In this document: positions 1-11,689 of the stretch, one piece after another
Layout: every line of letters begins with the position of its first letter
Position numbering within the stretch: position 1 is the stretch's first letter
DNA from: Thereva unica
Lineage: Eukaryota > Arthropoda > Insecta > Diptera > Therevidae
Reading direction: 5' to 3'
Assembly (NCBI GenBank): GCA_949987705.1
Contig: OX465285.1
Coordinates: forward strand, 92,141,975 to 92,205,974
DNA length: 64,000 bases
The notes under the pieces: generated by a model
What the model saw: only the letters and a program-made list of their open reading frames with translations
Told to the model about the DNA's origin: nothing
Database searches by the model: none
Program-made: the position numbers and the translations under genes

Positions 1-162
1 CCAAATAAGTACTACTTATGTCCAACGCTGCTTAACCTCTGTAATCGAACCAGAACCAGTCTATTGATTAAGCTAAATGATACCCTTCACGGTCACCAAC
101 ATGATATGAAATATGAAGCGATACAAAAACTGAAGCTTTGTATGAGTTAAACTAAAACTTAA

Positions 163-353
163 CTTCGCCGTCGCCTGCTCCCAAGTCCAGGGTGTGAAAG
201 GAGGAGGGTGGTCGACCTGCCGAATTGACCAGAATCGGGAAACCGAAGAAACTAGGCAAGAAACCGCATTTTTTAAAGCGGCACCGACAGCAGCGTATCC
301 GTTGCGGGGACATCCCGCTCGGACCGCCAGCTAACGGATCAAAGAAGAAGAAG
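163..353 (+). repeat. SINE-like non-autonomous derivative of an RTE-type LINE, with 14-bp target duplication
   Basis: A 191-bp unit opens with CGCCGTCG and a GTCCAGGGTGTGAAAGGAGG block, carries GCGGCACCGACAGCAGCG near its 3' end and finishes in an AAGAAGAAG tail. It is bounded by a perfect 14-bp direct repeat, AAACTAAAACTTAA, at 149-162 and 354-367. The same head and the same tail flank the decayed LINE at 40963-42395, so this unit looks like an internally deleted, trans-mobilised derivative. A second short copy lies reversed at 55017-55209. The long duplication and microsatellite-like tail fit target-primed reverse transcription by an RTE-type LINE. No tRNA or 5S promoter boxes were recognised in it. 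Confidence 0.8.
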
Positions 354-384
354 AAACTAAAACTTAATGCCCCTCCTTCGCCGA

Positions 385-716
385 CCTTAGTTCAATAATG
401 TTCAGTTCAATCCACATAAGTGGCATCACCGGCTAAAGTCCAGTTCATGTTCAGTTTGTGCTTATAATTTTTGTTACTTTTTCCTTCGCCCGAAGTCAGA
501 AATGCAAGAGCTCACTGGAATGGCATCCAACTATCCAAGTTGATTATTCTTTTTTGATTGAGCTTTTACATTTAACTTCAGTTTGAGACCAGTTGTGCGA
601 ACTGATGTTTGTTATCTTGAATATATGGAAACTGTATGCGAACTGAACTTAGGTTAGAAGTTCAGTTCGCCGATTCGCTCGAACTTGCGCAGTTCATCCG
701 GTGAAGCCGTGGTATT
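385..716 (+). repeat. Short dispersed repeat, family B, copy 1
   Basis: About 330 bp, from TTCAGTTCAATCCACATAAG through a middle block (CTCACTGGAATGGCAT, then a TTCTTTTTTGA stretch) to TGCGCAGTTCATCCGGTGAAGCCG. Near-identical order is found at 32304-34085 (interrupted) and, reversed, at 44656-44961. Near its two ends are inverted copies of GGCTTCACCGG, so a MITE is possible, but the inverted motif is not at the extreme ends and a SINE cannot be excluded. No coding capacity was seen. Confidence 0.65.
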
Positions 717-3340
717 TCTTTGAAGCTCTTCAAAAATTTTTCCGAATACGTAGGGCAGATATCGCCCTATTTAATTTGAAATAAGGTTTGCCTACTAGGG
801 CCATTATTCAATTCAGTATCGCTGGTTTTTTTTGGGTGGTGTTCATGAGAAAACTTTTTCGGCATACTTCTTCCACCTTTTCTTTAAATCTTCGCTGCTT
901 GTGACTCTGGTGCCTTATTTTGTTCTACATATACCGGAGGAAGGTTTGAAGCCTTTCATGAAGAAGTTTACTTCCCTGTATGTTTCCCCGTTCGGCTTCC
1001 CCTGCAATGACATGCAATGTTAAAAAGTAACTGGTATGAGAACAGGAGCGTTTTTTAAGGTGTGCTCAAATATGGGTATTGGAACCCTTGGGGTGCGCTC
1101 CAACGCTCCCTGATTAATTTTTTATGTATTTAGATGGCATTATGTTAAATTTCAACCCACGATGTTGAAATCTTATCATAATTGTGATAAAATTCAAATC
1201 TGAACAATACTTTTGCCACACGCGCTGAAATGCGTTGTTATTATTAACAATATCTTTAGTATCAATCTGTAAACGACGCGACGCTTAAAAAACTTTTATG
1301 ATTTCTTCCGAAAAACTTGAGATGTCCTTTTTTGCTGGCAATTGTAAAACTCATCAAAAAAATAAACAAAATTTGTGGACAACAAAAAAAAAAAACAAGA
1401 AGAGAACGAAAATATGCAAATTATTATTCTGTGAAAAATCAATTACGATGAAAAAATAAAGCCAAAAAATAAAAGAAACCAACCCCGAAAGCATAAGAAA
1501 CACAAACAAAACATTTAAGGAAAGCCTCAGATAAGAACACTTCTCGCTGGCTTTATCCATATTCTTGCAGGAGTATCAAGATAACATGCGAGAGAAGTTC
1601 CACCCGCACAAGTAAAGGAGCCAAAATAACAAAAGTCAAAATAACTTTTGCCAGGTTTGAAGAAAACCAACAAAGTCAAAAATACAGGAGAAAAAAAAAT
1701 ACAAGAACAAAAAAGAAGGTAAGAATAAGGTAAAAAAAAAGTAAAAGAGCAAATAAAACTGATGACGGAGTTCTACAGAATAAATAAAAATGAACAAAAA
1801 CTCACCTGAGGAGATGTTGGCCATTGAAGACTTCACACCTCCGCCGTTTCGTGATATTCCCGGCGAATTTAACGTATTTTCCCTGTACCAGTGTGGAAAT
1901 TTATTGGAAAACTTTTCCCATTCGTTTAGTTTAAAGAAGAGCAGATGTATTTCATCAATTTTGTATCCACCTCCGATTTGTACTGCCCTTGTATCCTGTC
2001 TCACCAACAGCACGGAGCTCGGATGAAATCTCGAGTGTATACGGCCCTCTGGGTGAAGTTGTGTACAACTATACAATGGATTTCCCAGTGTGTGTGTGTG
2101 CATGTATGCGAGGGTTCGCACCCGCGATAGTGTGTTCAGAACGGGGGGTGTGCACATGGGGTGAGACCTGGCGGGCTGGGGGGTGTTGTTTGCAGCTAAA
2201 CACAACAGTTCACATGTGTTCCTAGTTTTTCAATTTTTTTTGGTTGCTTAGGGCGAGAGCATAGCATCAATGCAAAGTATCCGGCCACATCCTTTCTAGT
2301 TTGACGTGTGTTGGCAAACTTGGAGTAGACTAGATCCTGCTGAATGTATATGTTTGCCCTTTGTAATGGAATTCAAATGGGGTAGGTCGAGGCTTCTGTT
2401 CCATAGGAATGAATGTATATAAAATATTTGAAGAAGGGATGAATGGCAAAGGTGTAACGATTCCTACCCCATTGACTGGGTGGGGGATGGTTGATGGTTA
2501 CAGTATAGAAAAGATATACCCCCAACAAAGAATAAAAAAAGTTTGTTTCCCTCAATTTTTCAACATTTACGTTGCTTTTAGATACAATATTTGCATAAAT
2601 TTGAAACTATCAGACGATTTTTTGATGTGAATAATGTCAAAAGTTTCTTTCAAAACTGACTACAGCCTGGTGCCACTTGGCCTTTTTCGTATTTTTCACA
2701 CAAATACTGTCTACTTTAAGAATTGCCTGTTATTTATCACGAAACAACCCTATCCAATAATTTATCGTGATAAAAGTGGGGGTCAAATGGTAGTAACGGC
2801 CTCAGGGATCGCGCCGGTACACCAAAGAGACAAGTTCTGAGAAACGCCATCTGGCATCTAAGGTCGTCATGGCCTAAGATCTTCCGATATGCTACCGAAT
2901 CCTACCTCCATCTTCATGAAGATATAGATTTTACATCGGGTGACCCCTGGATTCCATATCGGGTGACCCTTGGATGCTCTTGTCTATACAAGAGTAACAG
3001 ACGGAGGGGAGGGGTTGAAAGGGGGGCGTTTCGCACCTCAAAACAATTACTGGACTCCAGGTTGGGGGTTGGGCGGTAGGCTGGCAACCTTCCAGCGTAA
3101 AAGCGCACCTGTCACAAATCCTCAAGGCAGGCCTCGGACAGGGAACATAAAAAATCGGGTGTTTTGGGTTTTTAAACGAACGGAGTGACACTTTTCTTTT
3201 CGAATGTACTTTCGTGGTGAGATTTGATACTGTCACTGCCCATGGAAGAAACGATTTTGAGACTCCCAATCGTTTTGGCGTACGCCATATTATTCGCTTA
3301 TGGGTGGAGCGAGGCGTTCCGGGTTCCAGCTAGTGTACCA
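717..3340. other. Unassigned AT-rich stretch, no gene supported
   Basis: Open frames at 1636-2205 (minus, 189 codons) and 1790-2026 (plus) overlap each other. The minus one is a low-complexity Phe/Leu run at its end and resembles nothing I know. A short GT run lies near 2088-2102. At about 2933-2975 ATCGGGTGACCC occurs twice in tandem. A more GC-rich block at 2990-3150 holds overlapping meaningless frames. I see no splice-linked exon set, RNA gene or transposon terminus here. Confidence 0.5.
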
Positions 3341-3945
3341 GATTTTGCTGACTCTCAACAGGCATATGACTCGATAAACATAGAGAGGCTGTACCAGATA
3401 CTGTGGGAATTAGGAGTCCTCTCGAAGCTGGTAAAACTCTTCGCCCAACGAATAGCTCACTGGCGAAAGTAAGGATCGAAAATGCAGTAACAGAAGAGTT
3501 CGAAGTGTGACAAGGTCTTAGTAGACAAGGAGAAGGATTAGATCGCTTTTCAACCTGGCCTTAGAATGGGTGATGAGGAAAACGGCAGTACAGAAAAGTG
3601 CATCCATAACAACGCAGTCTGTACAACTACTTGCTTTTGCGGATGACGTCAACATCGTGGTAAGCTCCTTCTTTGCAGCAAAAGAAGTCTAGGTCGAATT
3701 AAGAGAGGCGGCAAAGGACATAGTGCTGAACATCAGGGAAGAGAAAACAAAGGTGATGCAACAATCCAGAGCTGGAAGATTTTGAATGGGAAGAAATATA
3801 ACCAGTAGGTAGACCCAGGAGAGGATGGATGAACACTGTGACGGCTGACGGAGACAAGGCTCAACATTCGGAACTGGCGAACTCCTGCAAGGAACCGTCA
3901 AACTTGGAGAAATGCCCTAGAGGAGGCCAAGTAGCGCCATTGGAT
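3341..3945 (+). pseudogene. Decayed non-LTR retrotransposon reverse transcriptase, internally deleted
   Basis: The plus strand encodes recognisable pieces of a LINE reverse transcriptase: a DSQQAYDSIN..LYQILWELGV block (the F-D-F..AYDS motif, palm start), an EEFEV..GL block leading to the finger region, then LAFADDVNIV at about 3630-3659 (the catalytic FADD box, both Asp kept), and LNIREEKTKVM. Stops and frameshifts break it (for example the TGA after EEFEV). After about 3800 it jumps directly to RRPRRGWMNTV, matching the C-terminal end of such proteins, so the thumb and connection region is missing. It is an insect LINE; I cannot separate RTE-type from related clades with confidence. It ends near GGATGGATGAAAAGC in an A-rich tract. 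Confidence 0.75.
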
Positions 3946-5476
3946 GGATGAAAAGCAACAAAAGAAACAAATAAGAACTTTCAACACAAAAAAAAATGAA
4001 ACTATCTTGAAACAAGTGAAAAGAAGTTATTAAGAAAAGTTTTGACTCAAAATCGCATTTGTACATTTGCCATAGTAAAATCTTAAGCCAAACACAAAAT
4101 TTCCCGAAACACAATTTTCACTAGTTGAATATTCAATTTAAAATTTTGTCTTATGACTTTTAAGAAGTTCTCAAAACCAATCTTTTTGTTTGCAAACTTC
4201 AATTATCTCAATCCCATACTATGTGCGCATCCATCTGTATATTTGTATGTATGGAGCGAAACGCCTGAAAATTTAATCAAGTCGCATACATTGGACTGAA
4301 AATTCATTTTGGGTATAGTGCTGAATATCATATACAACTGATGAAAAGTGCGGAAAATTGTGGAAAATCTTTTCCTAAACTTTCTAAAGAATAAACACCA
4401 AGAGCCAAAAAAAATACAAAAAATAAAATAGAAGCAAGAAACATTGAAAAACATTATTTGAAATTTTCTTGTATTTTCTTAAGGATATGAAGGAGTAAAC
4501 GAAATTTAGTTTCGTGCACGTACTAGAAACCTCCTCGTCCCTGCTTTATCCACCTTCAATCCGTTTTTGCATCATGTGTAGAAGCACACACACTACAGCA
4601 TACCCAACTGAATCCATCCACTACTATCTAATACCGTAAGGATTTAAGGAAATTTTAGAAACTTTTGACTTCGCGATTTTCCATGAAACTTTCATACCAT
4701 TTACGACGCCACCATCCATGATATTTTCGCCTCAGTTACTGCGCGCGATATAGTGAATCTCTATCCTAGACATATAAGTGGAAGTGGGTACGGGGTAATA
4801 AGTGTTTAGATTATGGAAAATGCATTTTGCGTTCGATGTAAGTACAATTTTACTGACAAGAATAACAGTTTTCGATATTGCTAATGGCTTCGATTTTTAC
4901 TCCATTGATGCTGCTGATATCATATAAGATAAAATCGATCTCGTATACTTTGTATTATGATAGTGTAAAGTCAATGGAAACATCTGCATGCAGATATTGC
5001 AACTGAACTTTATCGTATAGTGATTAAAATTCAAAAGCTTTAGAACATAATCGGATGTATGGTTCTGTTAGAAATTGGGGAAAATGTTTTGTTCAGTTTT
5101 AGACAATTGTTAGGAGGAAAATTTGGTGGAGCTAGTGGAGGGCTAGGGAAACTTTTTGTTAAAAAAATATACTGTATTATTGTATGTAACATAATAGTCA
5201 GATTTCGAGAATTGAAGTTTTGTTCCTGTTCTTAATCTTATGATAACGAATATTTAGAAGGTATAAAAAACAGTTTACCCAAAAAATCTGAGAATATTTT
5301 CAATAAAACATATTTCTGCGACTGGATTAGCCATTTCATCACAAAATTAAAGCTTTCTACATCAAATTTCATAGATAAAATATTCTAAAATAAACTAATT
5401 CACTTTTTTATAGTTAAATGATTTTTAATCCAATACACAAACCAAAAGCTTTTCCTTATAATATTGAAATCTAAAA
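3946..5476. other. Unassigned AT-rich stretch
   Basis: About 1.5 kb of AT-rich DNA downstream of the RT fossil. Frames at 3917-4114 and 4203-4454 (minus) are Phe-rich translations of A-rich sequence and are not supported as genes. No repeat copy shared with the rest of the window was noticed. Confidence 0.5.
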
Positions 5477-5594
5477 GCTTTAAAGTTAACCTTCAAAGAG
5501 CTTTTTGTTGATGACGTCACAAAAGCTCAAATTTAGCTTTAAAGTTTACTTTCGAAAAGCTTTTTGTCGATTACGTCATAGAAGCTCGGATTCA
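5477..5594. repeat. Two-unit 59-bp tandem repeat carrying a CRE-like TGACGTCA site
   Basis: Units at 5477-5535 and 5536-5594 both begin GCTTTAAAGTT and run through AGCTTTTTGT and a GACGTCA or TACGTCA core to AAGCTC. Unit 1 has a perfect TGACGTCA at 5512-5519; unit 2 has TTACGTCA. A partial third ATGACGT lies near 5612. TGACGTCA is the consensus for CREB/ATF bZIP factors, but function here is only a possibility; the duplication itself is directly visible. Confidence 0.7.
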
Positions 5595-7463
5595 AGTTTT
5601 TTTTGCATTAATGACGTTTTCTTAGAATAAGGTGTAGAATGCACGTTTAGAGATATCTATGTTAGAATGATTCAGTGAAAAAATATTTTTTATATACGGA
5701 AGAACTGAAATGAAGTTTTGAATATACTTGTTTGTTTTACATAAAGAGTACAGTTTTTTAAACTAAACATTTTGAAGCTTTTTTATGAAAACTATGGATA
5801 GTAAATATTTTTATTAGTAGAAAAGCAAAAGATGGCTTAAAATTATAAAATTCCAATCGTCCTTGTGAAGATACATATTTTTGATAAATTAATAGTATCT
5901 TTCCTTTAGAGGATACTTGCATTATGGACGGCCGTGTATCAAAATATAAATAGATAGATTTAAGACACTTGCATTTCACAATAAAAGCTTGCTACAGTAG
6001 TTCAATATAAAATATTTCCAAACACTGATGGATTGCTTAGAAAGATTCGAATGCTTTTGAAGTAGATGCTAGTCGAACTAAAAAAAGACCACGAGAACTG
6101 CTTAGTAAACATTTTTCCATTTTTCTCATTGCACTTGAGATCACTGTCCAAATACGGAAAAAGGGGATGTTTTGTGACTCTCAGTGAAAAATTCATTACG
6201 GAAGCCACTGACACGGAAAGCATCGGCACCGTAGCGTTAAGTATATGTGTGGATCGACTTTTATCCGTATTTGTCGTTCCTTGGAGATTTAGCTGCCTTT
6301 TATTTTGGCCGACGAATGTTCTTCCTGTGTAACACAGGCGCGATAAATACATTCGATATCGCAGCATAAATATACTACGTTTTCTTCGTTCGATAAAATT
6401 TATGAAAACTCCAGTAATGCTACCTCGGGAGTATATTTGACGGCACTCAAAATAAGCTCCCATGACAGCGCTCTCAATTTGTGCCACTGGGATAGTTCTG
6501 TAACGAACATATGTATTTCGAAAATTAAAAGACAGCCTAAAAACGAAGTGTCATGGCATACTACAGGGAAGAGGTCTTTAGAATTTTTTGATGGTGTTTA
6601 AACCTGGACATGTAATACATAACTTTCCAATCCAGACAGTATTTCATTCTGCACATGTACTTTCCGAAATATTTCATTGATGCTAAAACCCCCTTGACAC
6701 AAGATTAAATAAAGCAAATTTTTCACACCCACATTTTCCCATTTCTATTTATACATTTTTAGAACGTTCATTCTGTCATCAGAGCTACACCCACTGCTGT
6801 ACTGTACTAAATCTATAATATCCCTTAAGTTCTCCTGTGGGATATCCCGAAACAAAAAATCTTTTTCTTTATGTAAATTTCGATAAAAAAAACCCCCGCG
6901 CAAGAGAACGATCCATGACTGCTTATATTCTTAGAAACTGTTGACAGAAGGTAGAAGAATGGAGCTTGATCTTACGAGGAGCCACTTTAATGCAAATCAA
7001 ATTGTATTCAGTTGTTTAATGTTTAACCAGCCTTTAATTAATTAGAGCGCCGTTTTCAATTTTCTGTGGTTTGCTTAGGTTCTGTCGTATGTTTTTTTTG
7101 CAGGTCAGGATGGTAGCTATCTAGTTATATATATGCTTTTGGAAATGATTGGATTTTTTTGTGTTGTAATGTGGATTTTAGTACATTTTTTTGTGGTGAA
7201 AAAAGGAGTGTTTGGAAGGAGAGAGTATGGTTATTCAACCATATTCCGTTATTCAACTTGGAGGTGTACAACAGCGCGGCTTGTACAGTCTCGTTTTCCA
7301 AATTGCGATTATTTAAAACGTATCAAGACCAAAAGCCAGAAAAAAATTAATGATATTCCAATAAAACTTAATCAATTCTTTAGCTCTTTACGAAATTAAA
7401 CCTTTCAAAATCAAATTTCAGTTAAAAATGAAAACAAATATCCTTTTACATATTGTATGGTGC
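5595..7463. other. Unassigned stretch with two overlapping unrecognised frames
   Basis: The longest frame is 6002-6487 on the minus strand (161 codons), overlapped by 6066-6332 on the plus strand. Neither product shows a domain, signal peptide or composition I recognise, and splice context was not convincing. Positions 7015-7060 hold a TTTAATTAATTAG homeodomain-type AT core. The frame at 7133-7399 is probably chance. Confidence 0.45.
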
Positions 7464-7764
7464 ATTCAGCGGTGCTGAATAGTAATCCGTATGTGTTTAA
7501 AACCTTATCGATGGCAAATGACAATCTGATTGCGTTAAATAAGAACACAGACGAGTCAAAATGCTGATTCAGCGGCGCTGAATAATAACACAGCTGAACA
7601 TTTCTGCAGATTTCCTTCAAAGGCATAGATAACAACATCATAATCCATGTAAAAAAAGAAAATTAAGTAACAAAAGAAAAAGGGCAGAAAGTTATTTGTG
7701 TTGAATACTATGTATCGAGGAACATGCGACATACCACGTAAGGGTGAATTCAGCGGCCCTGAAT
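7464..7764 (+). repeat. Three same-direction copies of a short palindrome ATTCAGCGGCGCTGAAT
   Basis: Copies at 7464-7480 (ATTCAGCGGTGCTGAAT), 7567-7583 (ATTCAGCGGCGCTGAAT) and 7748-7764 (ATTCAGCGGCCCTGAAT), each followed by A(A/G)TAAT or AATAAC. The arms ATTCAG/CTGAAT can pair around a short centre. The flank after the palindrome is conserved in direction, so these are direct copies of a palindrome plus an AATAAC tail, not one inverted pair. Confidence 0.7.
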
Positions 7765-7820
7765 AATAACCTCGAATTCAGCCAAAATTGTGCCCTTTCC
7801 TGAGAGCTATGCCAGTAGGC

Positions 7821-8055
7821 TTTTTTATGTGGTAGTGCTAAGCCCAGGAGTCACCCTTTGTACTACTAGTCCGTCATGTCATTTGTCACGTCACGGTGCA
7901 ATGTCTAGCAGTAAGCTTAGTACCAGGGAGGGGTGGGGGAATAGGTTAAGGATTATAAAGGTAGAGGGGGGATGAAGAAGGTGGTGATGAACCTTACGTT
8001 TAAACTCTTGGATGTTGGGCTTTCCCTAAGCCTCTAGTCTACCACATAAAAAAAA
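7821..8055. mobile_element. MITE candidate with TTTTTATGTGGTAG terminal inverted repeats
   Basis: TTTTTTATGTGGTAG at 7821-7835 is mirrored by CTACCACATAAAAA at 8039-8052, giving a roughly 235-bp non-coding unit. The right end runs into an A-tract, so the outer boundary and target duplication are uncertain. A weakly similar interior (GTCATG, AGTAAGCTTAG, then TTTAAACTCTTGGATG) recurs at about 31490-31610. Confidence 0.6.
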
Positions 8056-8084
8056 AAAAAAAACCTCGGACATACTAACTGCGA

Positions 8085-8406
8085 GAGATTATTGCAGAGT
8101 CGAATGAGTGCGCGAAAGGGGGAGTTGCAGGTGCAAGGAATGAGACGAGTGGGCTAATCTGGTGTTGCGGGTATAAGTTTGCCGTGAAGGCAGACGAGCG
8201 TTTAACTCGGAAGAACAGTCACTATGATAGTAGCGATAAAATTTTGTCAGTGCTGCTATATTCCTACGGTGGCTCAGGGGGCCGATGGTGGAGCAAGCGG
8301 TATCGTCATCAACTAATTTAAGGGCCCTTTTTTGGACCTTATCTAACCATGCTAAGGTGGTTATTGGAGCGCCCCCATTGACTTTAAGGGTGAGCCGAGC
8401 GGGCAA
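8085..8406 (-). pseudogene. C-terminal RT fragment of a jockey-like LINE (fragment 1)
   Basis: The minus-strand frame reads W-L-D-K-V-Q-K-R-A-L-K-L-V-D-D then PLSHRRN.AALTKFYRYYHSDCSSEL and LPSRQTYTRNTRLAHSSHS. This is the familiar C-terminal block after the RT domain of jockey-clade elements (LDRVQRRA.RL.DD..LT..LDPLSHRR....LS.FYRYYHG.CS.EL). It overlaps in protein content with the adjacent fragment at 8410-8840, so two separate copies abut. Confidence 0.75.
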
Positions 8407-8409
8407 GTG

Positions 8410-8840
8410 TTCCCGCTTGTGTTGCGGGACAAATGTTGCCGTGGAGGCATAAGGTTACTTATTTTGGAGGATCAGTCGTTGTGGTAAAAACGGTAAAATT
8501 TTGCAAGAGCTGCTACATTCCTACGTTGGCTTAATGAGTCAATTGAAGAGCAAATGGCGATATCACCAATAAGTTTGAGAGCGCGGCTTTGTACCTTGTC
8601 CAGCAAGATAAGGTCGTCCTCGGGGCCCCGGCCCAGATATACGAGTTGTGTTCGAGGCGGTGTCGAATGTAGGACTTGTAGATTGTAGCCCTGGCTGACG
8701 GCTGAAGGAGGAATTTGCACCTTTTAAGGAATCCCAGCCACTGTGATGCTTGTTTATGTAGCAATTGGAAATATGTGGCTACTCCAGCGCAGATCTTCGG
8801 CTAATGTTACACCTCTAGGATATTTAGACCATGTCCTGGA
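8410..8840 (-). pseudogene. C-terminal RT fragment of a jockey-like LINE (fragment 2, head-to-tail with fragment 1)
   Basis: On the minus strand: GVTLAEDLRWSSHI near 8815-8770, then QASQWLGFLKRCKFLLQPSARATIYKSYIRHRLEHNSYIWAG in a second frame, then LDKVQSRALKLIGD....SLSQRRNVAALAKFYRFYHND in a third. This is the LG(V)...LA..LGFL.R....F....L..IYK..IRPRLEY...W.G region followed by the same block as fragment 1. At least two frameshifts are present. Confidence 0.75.
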
Positions 8841-8886
8841 TGACATGACAGACTTGTAGTACAAAAAGTAATTCCTAAGATTATTT

Positions 8887-8920
8887 CCCCCCCCCCCCAT
8901 TCAAAAAAAAAAAAAAAAAA
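8887..8920. repeat. C12 and A18 homopolymers
   Basis: A run of 12 C at 8887-8898 is followed by ATT C and 18 A at 8903-8920. The A-run (T-run on minus) sits just upstream of the minus-strand LINE fragment; it could be an old poly-A tail of another insertion or simple slippage. Confidence 0.8.
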
Positions 8921-11689
8921 CGTAGAACATAAACACACCGTGACAAAAACTAATAAAATCACAATCTAAATCACAAAACAATTTACAATTAATTCTTATC
9001 AATCTCTTCAACCCTGCTATCAATCTTTTTTCTAACAACTTCCGTTATTGCTTCCCTTATGATATGAGAATTAATACTTAAAATACACGCAATTCTTCAA
9101 AGTCACGACATAGGACCATATTAAAACCATGTTAACCAAAAAACTACTTTCCTCTAATATGATTAAAAAATATTCTGGAATCTCTTAATGATATGAAAAC
9201 ACGTGGCAGTCAATTTTGCACGTCCTTATCAAACTGATCGGGTTTCTTTGATAAAAGGATACAATCTGACTATTTTGAACATTAGTTCAGTTCACCCAGT
9301 TCAATTCACTATACCCTTTCTAAATTTAATAAATCAATTTCTGTTGGTAGTTTCTGAAATCTTAAACATATACAAGCAATATATTTCTGGAATGAGACTA
9401 AAGCCTTTTTCAGGACTTTAAATTCCCCCTTCTCCCCAGTTCGTCCTGCCAACCAACAACAACAACAAAAAAAATCAATGTAATGAAAAATTTCCTACTA
9501 AACAAAATAGCATTCATAATGGCCCACCACAAATTCTAACCGAACATCTTAAAATAGGCGCACAATCTGGCCCCTGCCGAGTGTGGCACAGACGGGGGGT
9601 TTGGGCCCCACACAGTACCCGAAAAATTTTATTTAGAAATTCCTATCATGCACATTAAGTAAATAATGGCAACACCTCACCCCAAAAGGGACCCCGATTG
9701 TGCCTTATTTTCGGGGATGAAATATTTCCATCCGTTTTAACGGTAGACACATTAATTTGGATTATTTTAACAAAGGAAACTATTTTCAGGAAAATCTAAC
9801 AAGAAATCAACATTACGTGTAAACGTAGCAGCAGCAATAAGTCTTTTCTTGGGCGAGCACCCCCCGGCCCCGAGAGCAGCCAACAACCCCCATCCCTTGG
9901 TTCGGGGTATAATGCTGGGCCAAGTTAGTCCTGTGAGCCTTTCAACTCTCTGCCATTTGGCTGCCTGCCTTGCTAATCTGGGCGGCCGCCACGAAAACCC
10001 GAAATGAAATCATTTGTGCGTAAACGATGTACTTTATTAAATCTTGGAGACTATTTTCTGCTTAATTAAACTTAGCCCGGATTAAAGAGGTTGAGTTTAT
10101 CCCTCATCTCAATCTCAATAATTCACCTTAGTCTCGGAATGCTCAGCTTCCATTTCATAGCGTACGCCAGTCCTTAAAATACAAAGCTCTAAAACCTTCC
10201 AGGGTCGCAGCCCGTAAGACTGAGGATTGCTGCTTTATTTGAACCGCGATTTTCCTTTTTTTTATGCTATATATTTTTTTTCCTCTGGTTACATCAAGGA
10301 CTGACAGGCGAACAATTTCTAAGTCCTGAATGTTAACAGAACTGGGAAGGAGCGAAACGGAATAACCCGGCATTGGACCGGGGCCGGGGCGGGGGGAAGA
10401 ACCTTTTCGTTCTACTTCCTGGATTAAAATTAATTGATATCTTAATACTTATCCCGGAGGAAGTATGTCTTTTAGGAGGGATTTAATTATTTTTTTCCCC
10501 TACAAAGGACACCGTTTTGCCTGCTGCTAAATGGTTTCGTCCTTGGCAGAGCGGAGCATGTCTTGCTTTCTTTTAATTTTGCTGAGGCTCAAGTGATGGC
10601 AATTACTGGAATGCAAATGGTGACGGTCACATGAAATTAGAAATTTACAAATGCAGATAAGGACTTGTCAGGTTTGGGACTTTCTTTTTTTTGCTGCTGC
10701 TGTTGTTGCCGTGGTCGTGGCGACGACGAGGACGACGACGACAACGACGAAGAAGGCGGGATATGACCAGGTCCATAGCGGGAGGAGACGGTGGAATATC
10801 CTTGCTGCTAGTTAATTAACACAGGCAGCATCCGACAAAAAAGTGTTTACTAGAGGATATATTAAAAATTGTGGAAAAAGGACCCTTTAAGGTATTTTTA
10901 CCATCTTAAGGGATTTATAGGTGACAGGATTATGGCTCGTAAAATTTTATAATTTATTTTTCTTTTTTTTTTTAATTTTGTGTGTTTACTTAGCATAACT
11001 TGAAAGGAACATAGTCGTGACTGTAATTCGTTTTAGTTTATGGTTGCAAGATAGTAACATACGCAGACGACCAAGTGATATCGGTGTCAGAAATGTTGTA
11101 GATGTAAATGTAGTAGATTCACGGAAGTGTGGCCTGCAGAATCGTGTAATAGCTGCCCTCTAATCGTGGCAAAATTTTCACTGGGAAAAGAAAATATGTA
11201 TGGATATACCCTCTATCGTCCAGAGTGAAAGCGTTAAGGTGAGCCGAGTCTTATCCAATCTCACGTGAACACTTAACTCAATCTGAGGGATCAAGTATCC
11301 ACCTGACAGGCTGTGGCATGCAAGAGGCTTCAGATTCCCTGCAGACATGCAGTCTAGGACGACAGTTTAGCATAACATATTAATTCAATATATAGATCCA
11401 TATAGGATGGTTTTTGCGCCGAGTTCGTGCCTTGCTTTTCGTTAGGAGTGGATACAGCGTGAGTTCACGGCTTGTGACTGAGTAGAAGTTCAGATCTTAA
11501 GGCGCGGACTGACGATAAATGCCCACACAAATAACAAATTTTGTCATTTGATTACCATAATTTATGGACGACCTCTTACCAAGGAAGTTAGATTCAATTT
11601 CATTAGCTTATTGCCAGTTTCTGAAAGGATTATTACCATGCGCCTGCGTATTAAACTAAGAAGAACTACAGTAGTCCAATGGTATGCCC
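8921..11689. other. Non-coding stretch with GC-richer patches
   Basis: Most of this 2.7 kb is not repeated elsewhere in the window. Blocks at 9840-10000 (with GCGGCCGC) and around 10370-10400 (CCGGGGCCGGGGCGGGG) are markedly more GC-rich than their surroundings. At 9589-9621 a GTGTGG...CCACAC hairpin is visible. No exon or RNA could be supported; of the unassigned stretches this is the most plausible place for conserved non-coding host DNA, but that is inference. Confidence 0.45.
10691..10755. repeat. Imperfect trinucleotide tract (GCT/GTT then GAC/GAG)
   Basis: TGCTGCTGCTGTTGTTG is followed by a run of CGACGACGAGGACGACGACG type triplets. In one plus frame it would read Asp/Glu-rich and in others Thr/Arg-rich, but no open exon with splice sites was found around it, so it is listed as simple repeat. 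Confidence 0.75.

Noticed and set aside
1636..2205. 189-codon minus-strand frame as a gene
   Set aside because: It overlaps a plus-strand frame, ends in a low-complexity Phe/Leu/Tyr run derived from an A-rich tract, and matches no domain I know.
6002..6487. 161-codon minus-strand frame as a gene
   Set aside because: No recognisable domain, overlapped by a plus-strand frame, and no convincing splice context; kept only as an unassigned stretch.
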